NCBI GenBank assembly: GCA_029932445.1
Contig: JAOZQB010000142.1
Location: 1,442-7,537 of the forward strand
Length of the DNA: 6,096 bases
Source: Bacteroidales bacterium
GTDB taxonomy: Bacteria; Bacteroidota; Bacteroidia; Bacteroidales; JAADGE01
Reading direction: 5' to 3'
Shown one piece after another: positions 1 through 5,387 of the stretch; position 1 is the first letter of the stretch; every line of letters begins with the position of its first letter. Position numbers and translations under genes: made by a program. The notes beneath the pieces are model-generated. The model was not told where the DNA came from. It ran no database searches and was given only the letters and a program-made list of their open reading frames with translations.

Positions 1-1
1 T

Positions 2-88
2 TGTGATGACGGAGATCCGAATACAAATGATTATTGTGTTGACGGTATTTGTCATCATGATCCCGTTAAAAAAAATGATAATAAATAA
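2..88 (+). CDS. C-terminal end of a Cys/Asp-rich secreted-type protein (partial)
   Basis: Frame 2 is open from the window edge to a TAA at 86-88 and gives 28 residues beginning CDDGDPNTNDYCVDGIC, then HHDPVKKNDNK. Asp/Asn/Gly-rich stretches with spaced cysteines (here C-x10-C-x4-C) recur in long secreted or surface proteins of Bacteroidetes and other bacteria, close to the form CxDGxPCTxDxCxxGxC. Here the middle cysteine of that form is replaced by Asn. This frame fits better than the overlapping hydrophobic frame at 3-200, because its stop comes just before a strong terminator and the peptide resembles a known motif. The start, the length and any sorting domain lie outside the window, so the function cannot be given. 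The short basic, polar tail without a recognisable type IX sorting domain suggests the protein simply ends after the motif. Confidence 0.6.
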   Translation, partial: CDDGDPNTNDYCVDGICHHDPVKKNDNK

Positions 89-110
89 ACGAAACAATAT
101 TTTTTATAAG

Positions 111-139
111 AGATCTGCATTTATGCAGGTCTTTTTTTT
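111..139 (+). terminator. Rho-independent terminator of the upstream partial gene
   Basis: Arms 111-120 (agatctgcat) and 123-132 (atgcaggtct) pair over 10 positions with one T·G wobble, followed directly by seven T at 133-139. The two-base apical loop means the innermost one or two pairs probably open. The wobble pairs only in plus-strand RNA; in the other strand it would be an A·C mismatch. This fits plus-strand use, ending the gene whose stop is at 86-88 and separating it from mtaB. Confidence 0.85.
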
Positions 140-163
140 GTATGAAATTATCATAAATTTCAA

Positions 164-189
164 TTGTTTTTTAAAAATTCATAAGTTTG
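164..189 (+). promoter_or_regulatory. Possible Bacteroidetes-type promoter of mtaB
   Basis: TAAGTTTG at 182-189 matches the Bacteroidetes -7 consensus TAnnTTTG exactly and lies about 22 bases before the GTG start of mtaB, after the upstream terminator. A TTG at 164-166 could be the -33 element, but the 15-base spacer is shorter than the roughly 17-23 usual in this phylum. The -7 match is the main support. The leader would be about 15 bases and shows no Shine-Dalgarno sequence, which is normal for the phylum. Confidence 0.35.
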
Positions 190-211
190 CAACGAAATAA
201 AAAAACTGATT

Positions 212-1504
212 GTGCAAAAAAAAGTATCGTTTCATACACTCGGATGCAAACTTAATTTTTCAGAAACTTCAACCATTGCAAGAGAATTTACCGCAAAAGG
301 ATTTTCTCGCGTAAATTTCGGAGAAGATGCCGATGTAGTTGTTCTGAATACATGTACCGTTACCGGAACGGCAGATAAAAAATGCCGGCAAGCCATTAAA
401 AAAGCAAAAAAAACATCTCCGAATGCCTTCATCGCCGTAACAGGATGTTATGCTCAAGCCGAAGCCGATAAAATAGCTGAAATTCCCGGAGTGGATGTAG
501 TTTTGGGAATGAATGAAAAATTTAATTTATTTCAGCATATCGAGAATTTTAAAAAGAAAGAACATGCTGTTGTTTATTCTTGCGAAACCTCTGATATAGA
601 GAATTTTGATGCTGCTTTTTCTTCCGGCGACCGAACACGTTCATTTTTAAAAGTGCAGGACGGTTGTGATTATCCCTGTACCTATTGCACCATTCCGAGT
701 GTGAGAGGGAAGAGCAGGAGCGGAACTGTTGCGGAAATTATCCGTCAGGCAAATGAGATTGCCGAAAAAGGGTTTAAAGAAATTATTTTAACCGGTGTGA
801 ATATCGGTGATTTCGGAAAAGGTACTGACGAAACATTTTTTGATTTGGTAAAAGCTTTGGATAAAATTAACGGTATTGAACGCTATCGAATTTCATCAAT
901 TGAACCGAATTTAATAACGGATGAAATTATTGAGTTTACCGTAAAATCAAATAAGTTTTTACCGCATTTTCATATTCCTTTGCAATCAGGCAGCGATAAG
1001 ATTTTGAAATTAATGAAACGACGATACAACACCGAATTGTTTCGTTCAAAAATTGAAAGAATTAATGAATTAATTTCCGATGTATTTCTGGGAATTGATG
1101 TAATTGTAGGTTTTCCCGGTGAAACCGATGTGGATTTTATGAATACTTATCAATTTCTTGAAAGTTTAAATATTTCTTTTCTGCATGTATTTTCGTATTC
1201 GGTTCGTCCCGGAACGCCGGCAGAAATGATGTCCGGAAAAGTTTCCGCTAAGGAAATAAAACGAAGAAGTAATTTGTTGCATCAATTGTCGGACAGAAAG
1301 CATAAAGTATTTTATGAAAGATTTATCGGAACGGAACATAAGGTATTGTTTGAAGGAGCAAAACATCAAAATTCCATGTTCGGATTTACGGAAAATTACA
1401 TAAAAGTTGAATTTCCGTATAACGAAAATTTGGTTAATAAAATTGTCGATTTTCAAATTACCGGTATTAATGAAAAGGGGCATGCAGAGGGATTGATAAA
1501 ATGA
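212..1504 (+). CDS. mtaB: MtaB, tRNA t6A37 methylthiotransferase (radical SAM)
   Basis: This 430-residue protein belongs to the methylthiotransferase family (MiaB/RimO/MtaB) that inserts a methylthio group through a radical-SAM reaction. The MtaB branch converts t6A37 to ms2t6A in cytoplasmic tRNAs reading ANN codons. The N-terminal UPF0004 domain shows the three auxiliary-cluster cysteines at C12 (GCKLNF), C48 (NTCTVT) and C79 (TGCY). The radical-SAM CxxxCxxC motif is C152-C156-C159 (GCDYPCTYC). Conserved core segments include HIPLQSG (254-260) and DVIVGFPGETD (296-306). Residues from about 372 to the end fit the small C-terminal TRAM region. Length is normal for the family and all key cysteines are present. 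The start is GTG at 212: upstream in frame there is no better start before the TAA at 182, and the protein begins with the usual short stretch before TLGCK. MtaB fits better than MiaB because of the GCKLNFSET opening and the length. It is transcribed alone, convergent with the phosphatase gene downstream. Confidence 0.95.
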   Translation: MQKKVSFHTLGCKLNFSETSTIAREFTAKGFSRVNFGEDADVVVLNTCTVTGTADKKCRQAIKKAKKTSPNAFIAVTGCYAQAEADKIAEIPGVDVVLGMNEKFNLFQHIENFKKKEHAVVYSCETSDIENFDAAFSSGDRTRSFLKVQDGCDYPCTYCTIPSVRGKSRSGTVAEIIRQANEIAEKGFKEIILTGVNIGDFGKGTDETFFDLVKALDKINGIERYRISSIEPNLITDEIIEFTVKSNKFLPHFHIPLQSGSDKILKLMKRRYNTELFRSKIERINELISDVFLGIDVIVGFPGETDVDFMNTYQFLESLNISFLHVFSYSVRPGTPAEMMSGKVSAKEIKRRSNLLHQLSDRKHKVFYERFIGTEHKVLFEGAKHQNSMFGFTENYIKVEFPYNENLVNKIVDFQITGINEKGHAEGLIK

Positions 1505-1535
1505 AAAACGCCTCAAAAATAAATTTGAAGCGTTT
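1501..1535 (-). terminator. Hairpin at the mtaB 3' end, likely minus-strand terminator
   Basis: Arms 1506-1517 and 1524-1535 pair around a six-base loop. Position 1512·1529 is C·A in plus-strand RNA but a G·U wobble in minus-strand RNA, giving 12 continuous pairs there. Reading minus, the stem is followed by TTCATTTTAT, a T-rich tail; reading plus it is followed by acaatag, with no T run. It therefore fits a terminator for transcripts arriving from the phosphatase operon, placed right after the mtaB stop. It could still slow or protect the mtaB transcript 3' end. Confidence 0.5.
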
Positions 1536-1610
1536 ACAATAGTCCGGTCTGAAAAGGTGTTTTTTGACATTCCGTCCGTGAACTGACTTTAACATTCATG
1601 GTATTAGTAG

Positions 1611-1631
1611 ATTCTGAAACCGGTTCAGAAT
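1611..1631. repeat. REP-like extragenic palindrome
   Basis: The sequence attctgaa-accgg-ttcagaat forms eight perfect pairs around a five-base loop and sits in the context TAG...TGACA. From memory, palindromes of the form gattctgaa(n)ttcagaatgaca are dispersed between genes in many Bacteroidetes genomes; I could not verify this here. A weaker outer stem (ttagta 1604-1609 with tactaa 1647-1652) could extend the structure. Confidence 0.5.
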
Positions 1632-1677
1632 GACAAATAGACAAATACTAACTTTTTAAACCGGATTCACAGATTAT

Positions 1678-1698
1678 ATTCATATATTATATTTGAAT
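1678..1698. repeat. 21-bp AT palindrome at the centre of the inverted-repeat element
   Basis: attcatatattatatttgaat pairs with itself at nine of ten positions around the central T at 1688, with one T·T mismatch. It lies exactly between the inner right-type copy (ending 1669) and the inner left-type copy (starting 1701), near the midpoint of the 285-bp element. It could be an operator-like site or a structural joint between two units. AT richness alone could also produce it. Confidence 0.35.
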
Positions 1699-1729
1699 GT
1701 AGTCTAAAAAGGTCAATTTCGCATGAATA

Positions 1730-1815
1730 GGTGCATAGCATCTTTTTTTAATAAACTGATTATAAGTTAAATAAATTTCAATTATTGTGCAAAATCAGAT
1801 GCTTTGCACCTTTTT
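1730..1815 (+). terminator. Nested hairpins with T run, possible plus-strand terminator for mtaB
   Basis: GTGCAAA at 1787-1793 pairs with TTTGCAC at 1803-1809 (seven pairs, nine-base loop), and the stem is followed by C and five T (1811-1815), a modest plus-strand terminator shape. The same right arm, 1798-1810 (gatgctttgcacc), can instead pair with 1730-1742 (ggtgcatagcatc) at 12 of 13 positions around a 55-base loop. The two folds are mutually exclusive. The minus strand has no T run after the stem. If used for mtaB it lies about 300 bases past the stop codon. Confidence 0.35.
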
Positions 1816-1824
1816 AGACCGGAC

Positions 1825-3387
1825 TCATATCTTAATTCCCGCAATCAAAACATCATCCGATTGCTCGGTTTTTCCTTTCCATTCCGTAAATGTTTTATTC
1901 AATATTTCTTTTTGCTCATTCATCGGTTTGATTGAAATTTCTTCCAAAAATTCACGAAACCGTTTTTTCATAAATTTTCTGCCGGTTTCTTCCCCGAATT
2001 GATCGTAATACCCGTCAGAAAACATGTAAAGAATATCATTTTTTTGAAGTTGAGCACGTTTGTTTGTGAAAGTTTGATCGTCTTTTACATACACACCTAC
2101 CGGCATTTTATCCGCCTGAACTTCAGTAAGTTTATTTTTTCTTACAATATACAAAGGATTGTATGCTCCGGCAAATTGCATCATCAAAGTATCGGTATTA
2201 ATCAGGATGATTGACATATCCATACCGTCGCTTGTTTGATTATTTTCGTCACCTGTTTGACGCAGCGTATTTTTAATTTTATCCCTTAAACCGTCTAAAA
2301 TCAATGATGCCGTGCAATTATCAGATTCGTAAAAATCTTCGGTTACGATTTCATTTAAAAAAGCAATTCCGAGCATACTCATAAATGCTCCGGGAACACC
2401 GTGACCGGTAGAATCTGCGGCAGCAAAAATTATAGTGTTTTTAATTTTTTTAAACCAGTAAAAATCACCGCTTACAATATCTCGCGGTTTGTAAAAAACG
2501 AAATATTCATTAATAACATCCGAAATTACTTTATCCGGAGGAAGTAATGCTTCTTGAATTCGCCGTGCATATTGAATACTCGATTTAATCTGTTCATTTT
2601 GTTCGGTTATTTGCTCGTTCTTTTTAGTAACTACTTCGTGTTGGTCTTCAATAATTTGTTTTTGAAGGGTAATTTCTTCATTTTTATGATTCAAATCGTT
2701 GTTAACCGTTTTTAATTCTTCGTTGGCATTTTCCAAAGCAAGATTCTGTTCTTCAATGGTTTTTTCATAGCGCCTGCCTACCAAACGAGCCATTAAAGTT
2801 GCTAAAACAGCTGTAATAAATGCCATTATCAAAAAACCTGTTAAAAACATCTTTTTTTGACTCATGATTTCATCTTTAATTGTTTGAATATTTTCATGAG
2901 CGGATATCATCCATTCGGTTCCTTTAACAGGAATCATGTATGCAATTTCTGTTTTATTAGGAGTATGAAACAGTCCGCCGGTTTCCAAACCTTCTAAAAT
3001 CACATTCCTGGTTTTTTCAATATCACCTGTTTTTTCGTTTTCAAAAGTTAATGATGCGGGAAGTTTTGTCCCGACTTTATTTTTATTCGGATGACAAACC
3101 ATTTCCGCATCATATTTATCGAACATACATAAAAAACCTTTATCCTCGTCAGAACCCATTAATGCTTGTTGCAAATTTTCACGAACTTCTTTTTTTGTGG
3201 CTCCGTTTTTTAATTGGTTCTCAAGAAAAGTTGCCATGTTTTGTGCCTGACGTTTGTTAATATCAAGCTGCAATTCAATGTATTTTTGTTGCATGTAATC
3301 TAAGGACATAGTCATTCCGACATAACCTATTATGACAATTATTAATGCAACAGAAATAAATGTAAAAATATACAGTTTTGTTTTCAT
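1825..3387 (-). CDS. Membrane-anchored Cache-domain SpoIIE/PP2C-type protein phosphatase
   Basis: The 520-residue protein has an N-terminal membrane segment (about 5-29), an extracytoplasmic region (30-178), a second membrane segment (about 180-203), a cytoplasmic coiled coil rich in Glu, Asn, Gln and Lys (about 205-270), and a SpoIIE/PP2C domain (275-520). The outer region looks like a single Cache ligand-sensing domain: GFLCMFD (84-90), HPNKNKVG (99-106) and GTEWMISAHENI (156-167) are typical. Metal-binding acidic residues of the phosphatase are visible at D308 (SGDFYWF), D325 (ADSTGHG), D390 (DGMDMS), D458 (FSDGYYD) and D511-D512 (QSDDV). The linker IQYARRIQEALLPP (271-284) is characteristic of the Bacteroidetes group. 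It should dephosphorylate a Ser/Thr-phosphorylated partner, in known systems an anti-sigma antagonist, in response to an external signal. No such partner is in this window. It is the last gene of a likely three-gene operon, 15 bases after the lipoprotein gene. Its end, LIAGIKI, is normal for the family, so the repeat abutting the stop has not truncated it. Confidence 0.9.
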   Translation of the reverse strand: MKTKLYIFTFISVALIIVIIGYVGMTMSLDYMQQKYIELQLDINKRQAQNMATFLENQLKNGATKKEVRENLQQALMGSDEDKGFLCMFDKYDAEMVCHPNKNKVGTKLPASLTFENEKTGDIEKTRNVILEGLETGGLFHTPNKTEIAYMIPVKGTEWMISAHENIQTIKDEIMSQKKMFLTGFLIMAFITAVLATLMARLVGRRYEKTIEEQNLALENANEELKTVNNDLNHKNEEITLQKQIIEDQHEVVTKKNEQITEQNEQIKSSIQYARRIQEALLPPDKVISDVINEYFVFYKPRDIVSGDFYWFKKIKNTIIFAAADSTGHGVPGAFMSMLGIAFLNEIVTEDFYESDNCTASLILDGLRDKIKNTLRQTGDENNQTSDGMDMSIILINTDTLMMQFAGAYNPLYIVRKNKLTEVQADKMPVGVYVKDDQTFTNKRAQLQKNDILYMFSDGYYDQFGEETGRKFMKKRFREFLEEISIKPMNEQKEILNKTFTEWKGKTEQSDDVLIAGIKI

Positions 3388-3402
3388 AAGTTATGAATTC
3401 AT

Positions 3403-3729
3403 TTATTTTTTAGATATATAATCAGGGTTTTCTATTAATTCCATTCCGCATTCCGGACAAGTTCCTTTAATATCAGATTTCCCTTTTTTGCATCCTAAAG
3501 GACAGATATATTTGTTTATTGAAAGGTCTTTTTTTTGTTTCTTTTGAGATTTTTTAAGTGTATCCGTTTGAACAATCTTTAAAGAATCAATTTTTTGTAT
3601 TTTGTCAGATATTATATTTTCTGTCGTATCGTCAGCAGTAATCTTTTTTTCTTTTTGTTCTTCGGAACAAGAAAAGAAAACTATAACTGTTATAAACATT
3701 AAAGTAAAAATACGATATATATTTTTCAT
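3403..3729 (-). CDS. Small lipoprotein with heavy-metal-binding zinc-ribbon domain
   Basis: The 108-residue product starts with a lipoprotein signal peptide: basic MKNIYR, a hydrophobic core, then FFSC with the lipid-modified cysteine at C21. A Lys/Glu/Thr-rich, probably disordered spacer runs from about 22 to 72. The C-terminal domain has CPLGC (C76, C80) and CPECGMEL (C91, C94). This matches the heavy-metal-binding domain (Pfam HMBD) found in copper and cation efflux proteins, usually written YTCPMHP...GKCPKCGM. Here the first half is CPLGCKKGKSDIKG, a form with a second cysteine that gives a four-Cys site. It is predicted to sit on a membrane facing the periplasm and to bind zinc, copper or another soft metal; the metal is not determined by the sequence. 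It lies between the DUF3127 gene (25-base gap) and the phosphatase gene (15-base gap). No efflux pump genes are nearby, so a resistance role is not supported by context. Confidence 0.8.
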   Translation of the reverse strand: MKNIYRIFTLMFITVIVFFSCSEEQKEKKITADDTTENIISDKIQKIDSLKIVQTDTLKKSQKKQKKDLSINKYICPLGCKKGKSDIKGTCPECGMELIENPDYISKK

Positions 3730-3754
3730 TTTTTGTGATATGTGTTACATGGGT

Positions 3755-4111
3755 TTAAAATGGGATATCTTCTTCTTCCGGCGGCGGAATGTCATTATCT
3801 GTAAAAGGCGGAGGTGCATCTTCAACGACCTTGCTGTCAGTTACATCGGTTATTTTCCAGGCACGTAAGTCGGTGTACCATCTTTCGTTATATTCGCGTG
3901 ATTCAGGATTAAAGCTGACCACTAAAACAGTTCCTTCCGAAAATTTCTTTAAACTGTCAGTTTTATCTCCCCAAGCAGAGAAACAGATTTTTTTCGGATA
4001 TTGATCTTGGGTTTCGATTATGAAATCTTGTTTAATCCATTTTCCGAATTTTCCTTCTCCTGTTTGTTCGGGTAATTTTTTTATTAATTTCCCTTTTATT
4101 TCTAAGTTCAT
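3755..4111 (-). CDS. DUF3127 protein, OB-fold-like, with SSB-type acidic C-terminal tail
   Basis: The 118-residue soluble protein matches the DUF3127 family of Bacteroidetes. Typical elements are the opening MNLEIKGKL, YPKKICFSAWGDK (38-50), then VSFNPESREYNERWY (65-79) and LRAWKI (82-87). This pattern of short beta strands suggests an OB fold, related in plan to single-stranded-DNA-binding proteins. Residues 94-118 form an acidic, proline-rich tail ending PPPEEEDIPF. Bacterial SSB proteins end the same way (DDDIPF in Escherichia coli), and that tip docks SSB partner proteins. DNA binding is therefore a reasonable inference, but no member with a proven role is known to me. It has no signal peptide. 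It is the first gene of the likely operon with the lipoprotein and phosphatase genes and starts 34 bases after the preceding operon's terminator. No clear TAnnTTTG promoter was found in the AT-rich leader (4112-4140). ATG at 4111 is the natural start. Confidence 0.85.
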   Translation of the reverse strand: MNLEIKGKLIKKLPEQTGEGKFGKWIKQDFIIETQDQYPKKICFSAWGDKTDSLKKFSEGTVLVVSFNPESREYNERWYTDLRAWKITDVTDSKVVEDAPPPFTDNDIPPPEEEDIPF

Positions 4112-4144
4112 AATTTATTGTATAATTTAAAATTCAAAGATAAT

Positions 4145-4174
4145 AAAAAAGTCCCGATAAAAATACCGAGACTT
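4145..4174 (-). terminator. Rho-independent terminator of the prolyl isomerase operon
   Basis: Read on the minus strand, arms 4174-4164 (aagtctcggta) and 4159-4149 (tatcgggactt) form 11 continuous pairs with two G·U wobbles around a four-base loop. The T run at 4150-4145 follows, its first two bases being within the stem. Both wobbles would be A·C mismatches in plus-strand RNA, so the structure is specific to minus-strand transcripts. It lies 28 bases after the cyclophilin stop codon and separates this operon from the DUF3127 gene. Confidence 0.85.
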
Positions 4175-4201
4175 AATATATTCGATGAATAAAATTAAAA
4201 T

Positions 4202-4633
4202 TTAGTCAATCACAATTTTATTAATTTTATCACCCTGACGTATGGCATCAATTACTTCTAATCCTTCTGTTACTTTTCCGAAACAAGTGTGTACACCGTC
4301 GAGATGTGCCGTATTATTTCGTGAGTGGCAAATAAAGAATTGTGAACCGCCGGTGTCTTTTCCGGCATGAGCCATTGATAAAACACCTCTGTCGTGATAT
4401 TGATTGTTCCCGCTTGTTTCACATTTTATTGAATAACCGGGTCCGCCGGCACCGGTTCCGTCAGGGCAACCGCCTTGAATAACAAAATCGGGTATCACTC
4501 TGTGAAAATTTAAGCCGTTATAAAATCCTTCTTTTGAAAGTTTAACGAAATTTGCAACAGTTCCCGGTGCATCATCATCGTAAAAATCAACTTTCATATT
4601 CCCTTTATCGGTATATATTGTTCCTGTTGTCAT
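4202..4633 (-). CDS. Cyclophilin-type peptidyl-prolyl cis-trans isomerase
   Basis: The 143-residue protein is a minimal single-domain cyclophilin that catalyses cis-trans isomerisation of Xaa-Pro bonds. The active-site pattern is intact: FHRVIPDFVIQGG (43-55) supplies the catalytic R45 with F50 and Q53, GSQFFI (96-101) supplies Q98 and the pocket F100, and HLDGVHTCFG (110-119) supplies L111 and H115. The position of human CypA Trp121 is His110 here, as in many bacterial cyclophilins, which usually means weak cyclosporin binding. No signal peptide or lipobox is present, so it should act in the cytoplasm, unlike the two exported FKBPs encoded just before it. The ATG lies one base after the TAA of the FKBP lipoprotein gene (taa-t-atg), which points to co-transcription and probable translational coupling. 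It is the last gene before the terminator at 4145-4174. I give no gene symbol because ppiA and ppiB names are not reliable in this phylum. Confidence 0.93.
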   Translation of the reverse strand: MTTGTIYTDKGNMKVDFYDDDAPGTVANFVKLSKEGFYNGLNFHRVIPDFVIQGGCPDGTGAGGPGYSIKCETSGNNQYHDRGVLSMAHAGKDTGGSQFFICHSRNNTAHLDGVHTCFGKVTEGLEVIDAIRQGDKINKIVID

Positions 4634-4634
4634 A

Positions 4635-5357
4635 TTATTTTTTTAATTCTTTGGGTAAAACTTTTAATAATTCAACTTTAAAAACAAGTGTAGAGAAAGG
4701 TTTTATATTTCCCGCATCTCTGTCACCATAGGCTAAATCATAAGGTACATAAAGTTCCCATTCACTGCCTTCTTTCATCATTTGTAATGCTTCTGTCCAT
4801 CCTTTAATAACCTGAGTTACAAAAAATTCAGCAGGTTCTTTTCGGTCATAAGAACTGTCAAATTTTGTTCCGTCAATTAAAGTTCCTTCATAATTAACTC
4901 TGACTTTATCGGCAGAAGTAGGTGCAGCACCGTTTCCTTCTTTAATAATTTTGTATTGTAAACCGCTTTTTGTAGTTACAATACCTTCTTTTGTTGCATT
5001 ATCAGCTAAAAATTTTTGTCCGGCTTCCATGTTATCTTTGTATTTTTCTTGAATTTCTGCTTTTCTTTTTGTTTCGGCTTCAGCTCTTTTTTTTATTGAA
5101 AAGGACATTAAAAATGCTTGTAATGATTTTTCGGTTAAAATACTTGTGTCTTTTGCAAAGTAATCTTTGATACCTTTTGCAATATAATCTATATTTAAAC
5201 TGTCTAATTCACTGCGTTCAAAACTTTTGCCGATGTCTTTTCCGATGGCATAACTCAAAGAATCATTATAAGATTTTAATTCGACTTTTGTTTCATTGTT
5301 TTTGCAACTTGCCATAAGCAGTGCAGGTACGATAAATAATAATGCTAATTTTTTCAT
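4635..5357 (-). CDS. FKBP-type peptidyl-prolyl isomerase, lipoprotein
   Basis: The 240-residue protein begins with a lipoprotein signal, MKKLALLFIVPALLMASC, with the lipobox cysteine at C18, so it should be membrane-anchored and face the periplasm. Residues about 30-120 match the helical dimerisation domain of Mip/FkpA-type FKBPs, including a charged helix around 88-108. The FKBP catalytic domain covers about 130-236, with pocket residues recognisable as Y156, F166, D167, F178, V183, I184, W187, Y210 and F226. It is therefore expected to be active as an isomerase and chaperone for exported proteins. The next gene upstream (5388-6062) is a close paralogue in the same orientation, 30 bases away, and the catalytic domains share long identical runs. 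The cyclophilin gene follows one base after the stop. Gliding-associated GldI is also a lipoprotein FKBP, but nothing in the context supports that assignment. Confidence 0.93.
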   Translation of the reverse strand: MKKLALLFIVPALLMASCKNNETKVELKSYNDSLSYAIGKDIGKSFERSELDSLNIDYIAKGIKDYFAKDTSILTEKSLQAFLMSFSIKKRAEAETKRKAEIQEKYKDNMEAGQKFLADNATKEGIVTTKSGLQYKIIKEGNGAAPTSADKVRVNYEGTLIDGTKFDSSYDRKEPAEFFVTQVIKGWTEALQMMKEGSEWELYVPYDLAYGDRDAGNIKPFSTLVFKVELLKVLPKELKK

Positions 5358-5387
5358 TTTTAATATTTTAGAAATTTATTTATTTGA

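Larger units (their letters stand above)
1541..1825. repeat. 285-bp element bounded by 20-bp inverted repeats (MITE-like or REP-like composite)
   Basis: The outer ends are inverted copies: 1541-1560 (agtccggtctgaaaaggtgt) and 1806-1825 (reverse complement agtccggtctaaaaaggtgc), identical at 18 of 20 positions. Both mismatches become G·U pairs in plus-strand RNA. Two weaker copies of the motif lie inside: 1651-1669 in the right-end orientation (16 of 19 match 1809-1827) and 1701-1713 in the left-end orientation (agtctaaaaaggt). The order left-right-left-right, with about 127 bases from each left to its right copy, suggests two neighbouring short elements or one duplicated and decayed element. 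Sequences between the ends do not match each other. No coding capacity is evident and no target-site duplication is visible at the outer ends. The right end begins at the last base of the phosphatase stop codon. With the hairpin at 1501-1535 this accounts for the whole gap between the two genes. Confidence 0.55.

Noticed and set aside
3..200. Plus-strand hydrophobic 65-codon frame over the window start
   Set aside because: It runs through the strong terminator at 111-139 and overlaps the better-supported frame ending at 88. Its composition is what AT-rich non-coding DNA gives.
1166..1570. 134-codon minus-strand frame
   Set aside because: It lies mostly antisense to the conserved C-terminal part of mtaB, has no recognisable domain, and starts inside the repeat element.
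1541..1825. CRISPR-like array
   Set aside because: The repeated motif alternates in orientation and its copies are degenerate and unevenly spaced; a CRISPR array has direct, near-identical repeats.
1787..2002. 71-codon plus-strand frame
   Set aside because: It crosses the right end of the repeat and runs antisense to the phosphatase C-terminus, with no family resemblance.
1825..3387. Phosphatase gene truncated by the adjoining repeat
   Set aside because: The protein ends LIAGIKI after the last metal-binding aspartates, the usual end of this family, so the repeat only abuts the stop codon.
3602..3868. 88-codon plus-strand frame
   Set aside because: It is antisense to both the lipoprotein and DUF3127 genes; its low-complexity composition mirrors those genes.
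4112..4148. Possible promoter for the DUF3127 gene
   Set aside because: A TTTG is present on the minus strand at 4137-4134, but no TAnnTTTG follows at a suitable distance; the region is simply AT-rich.
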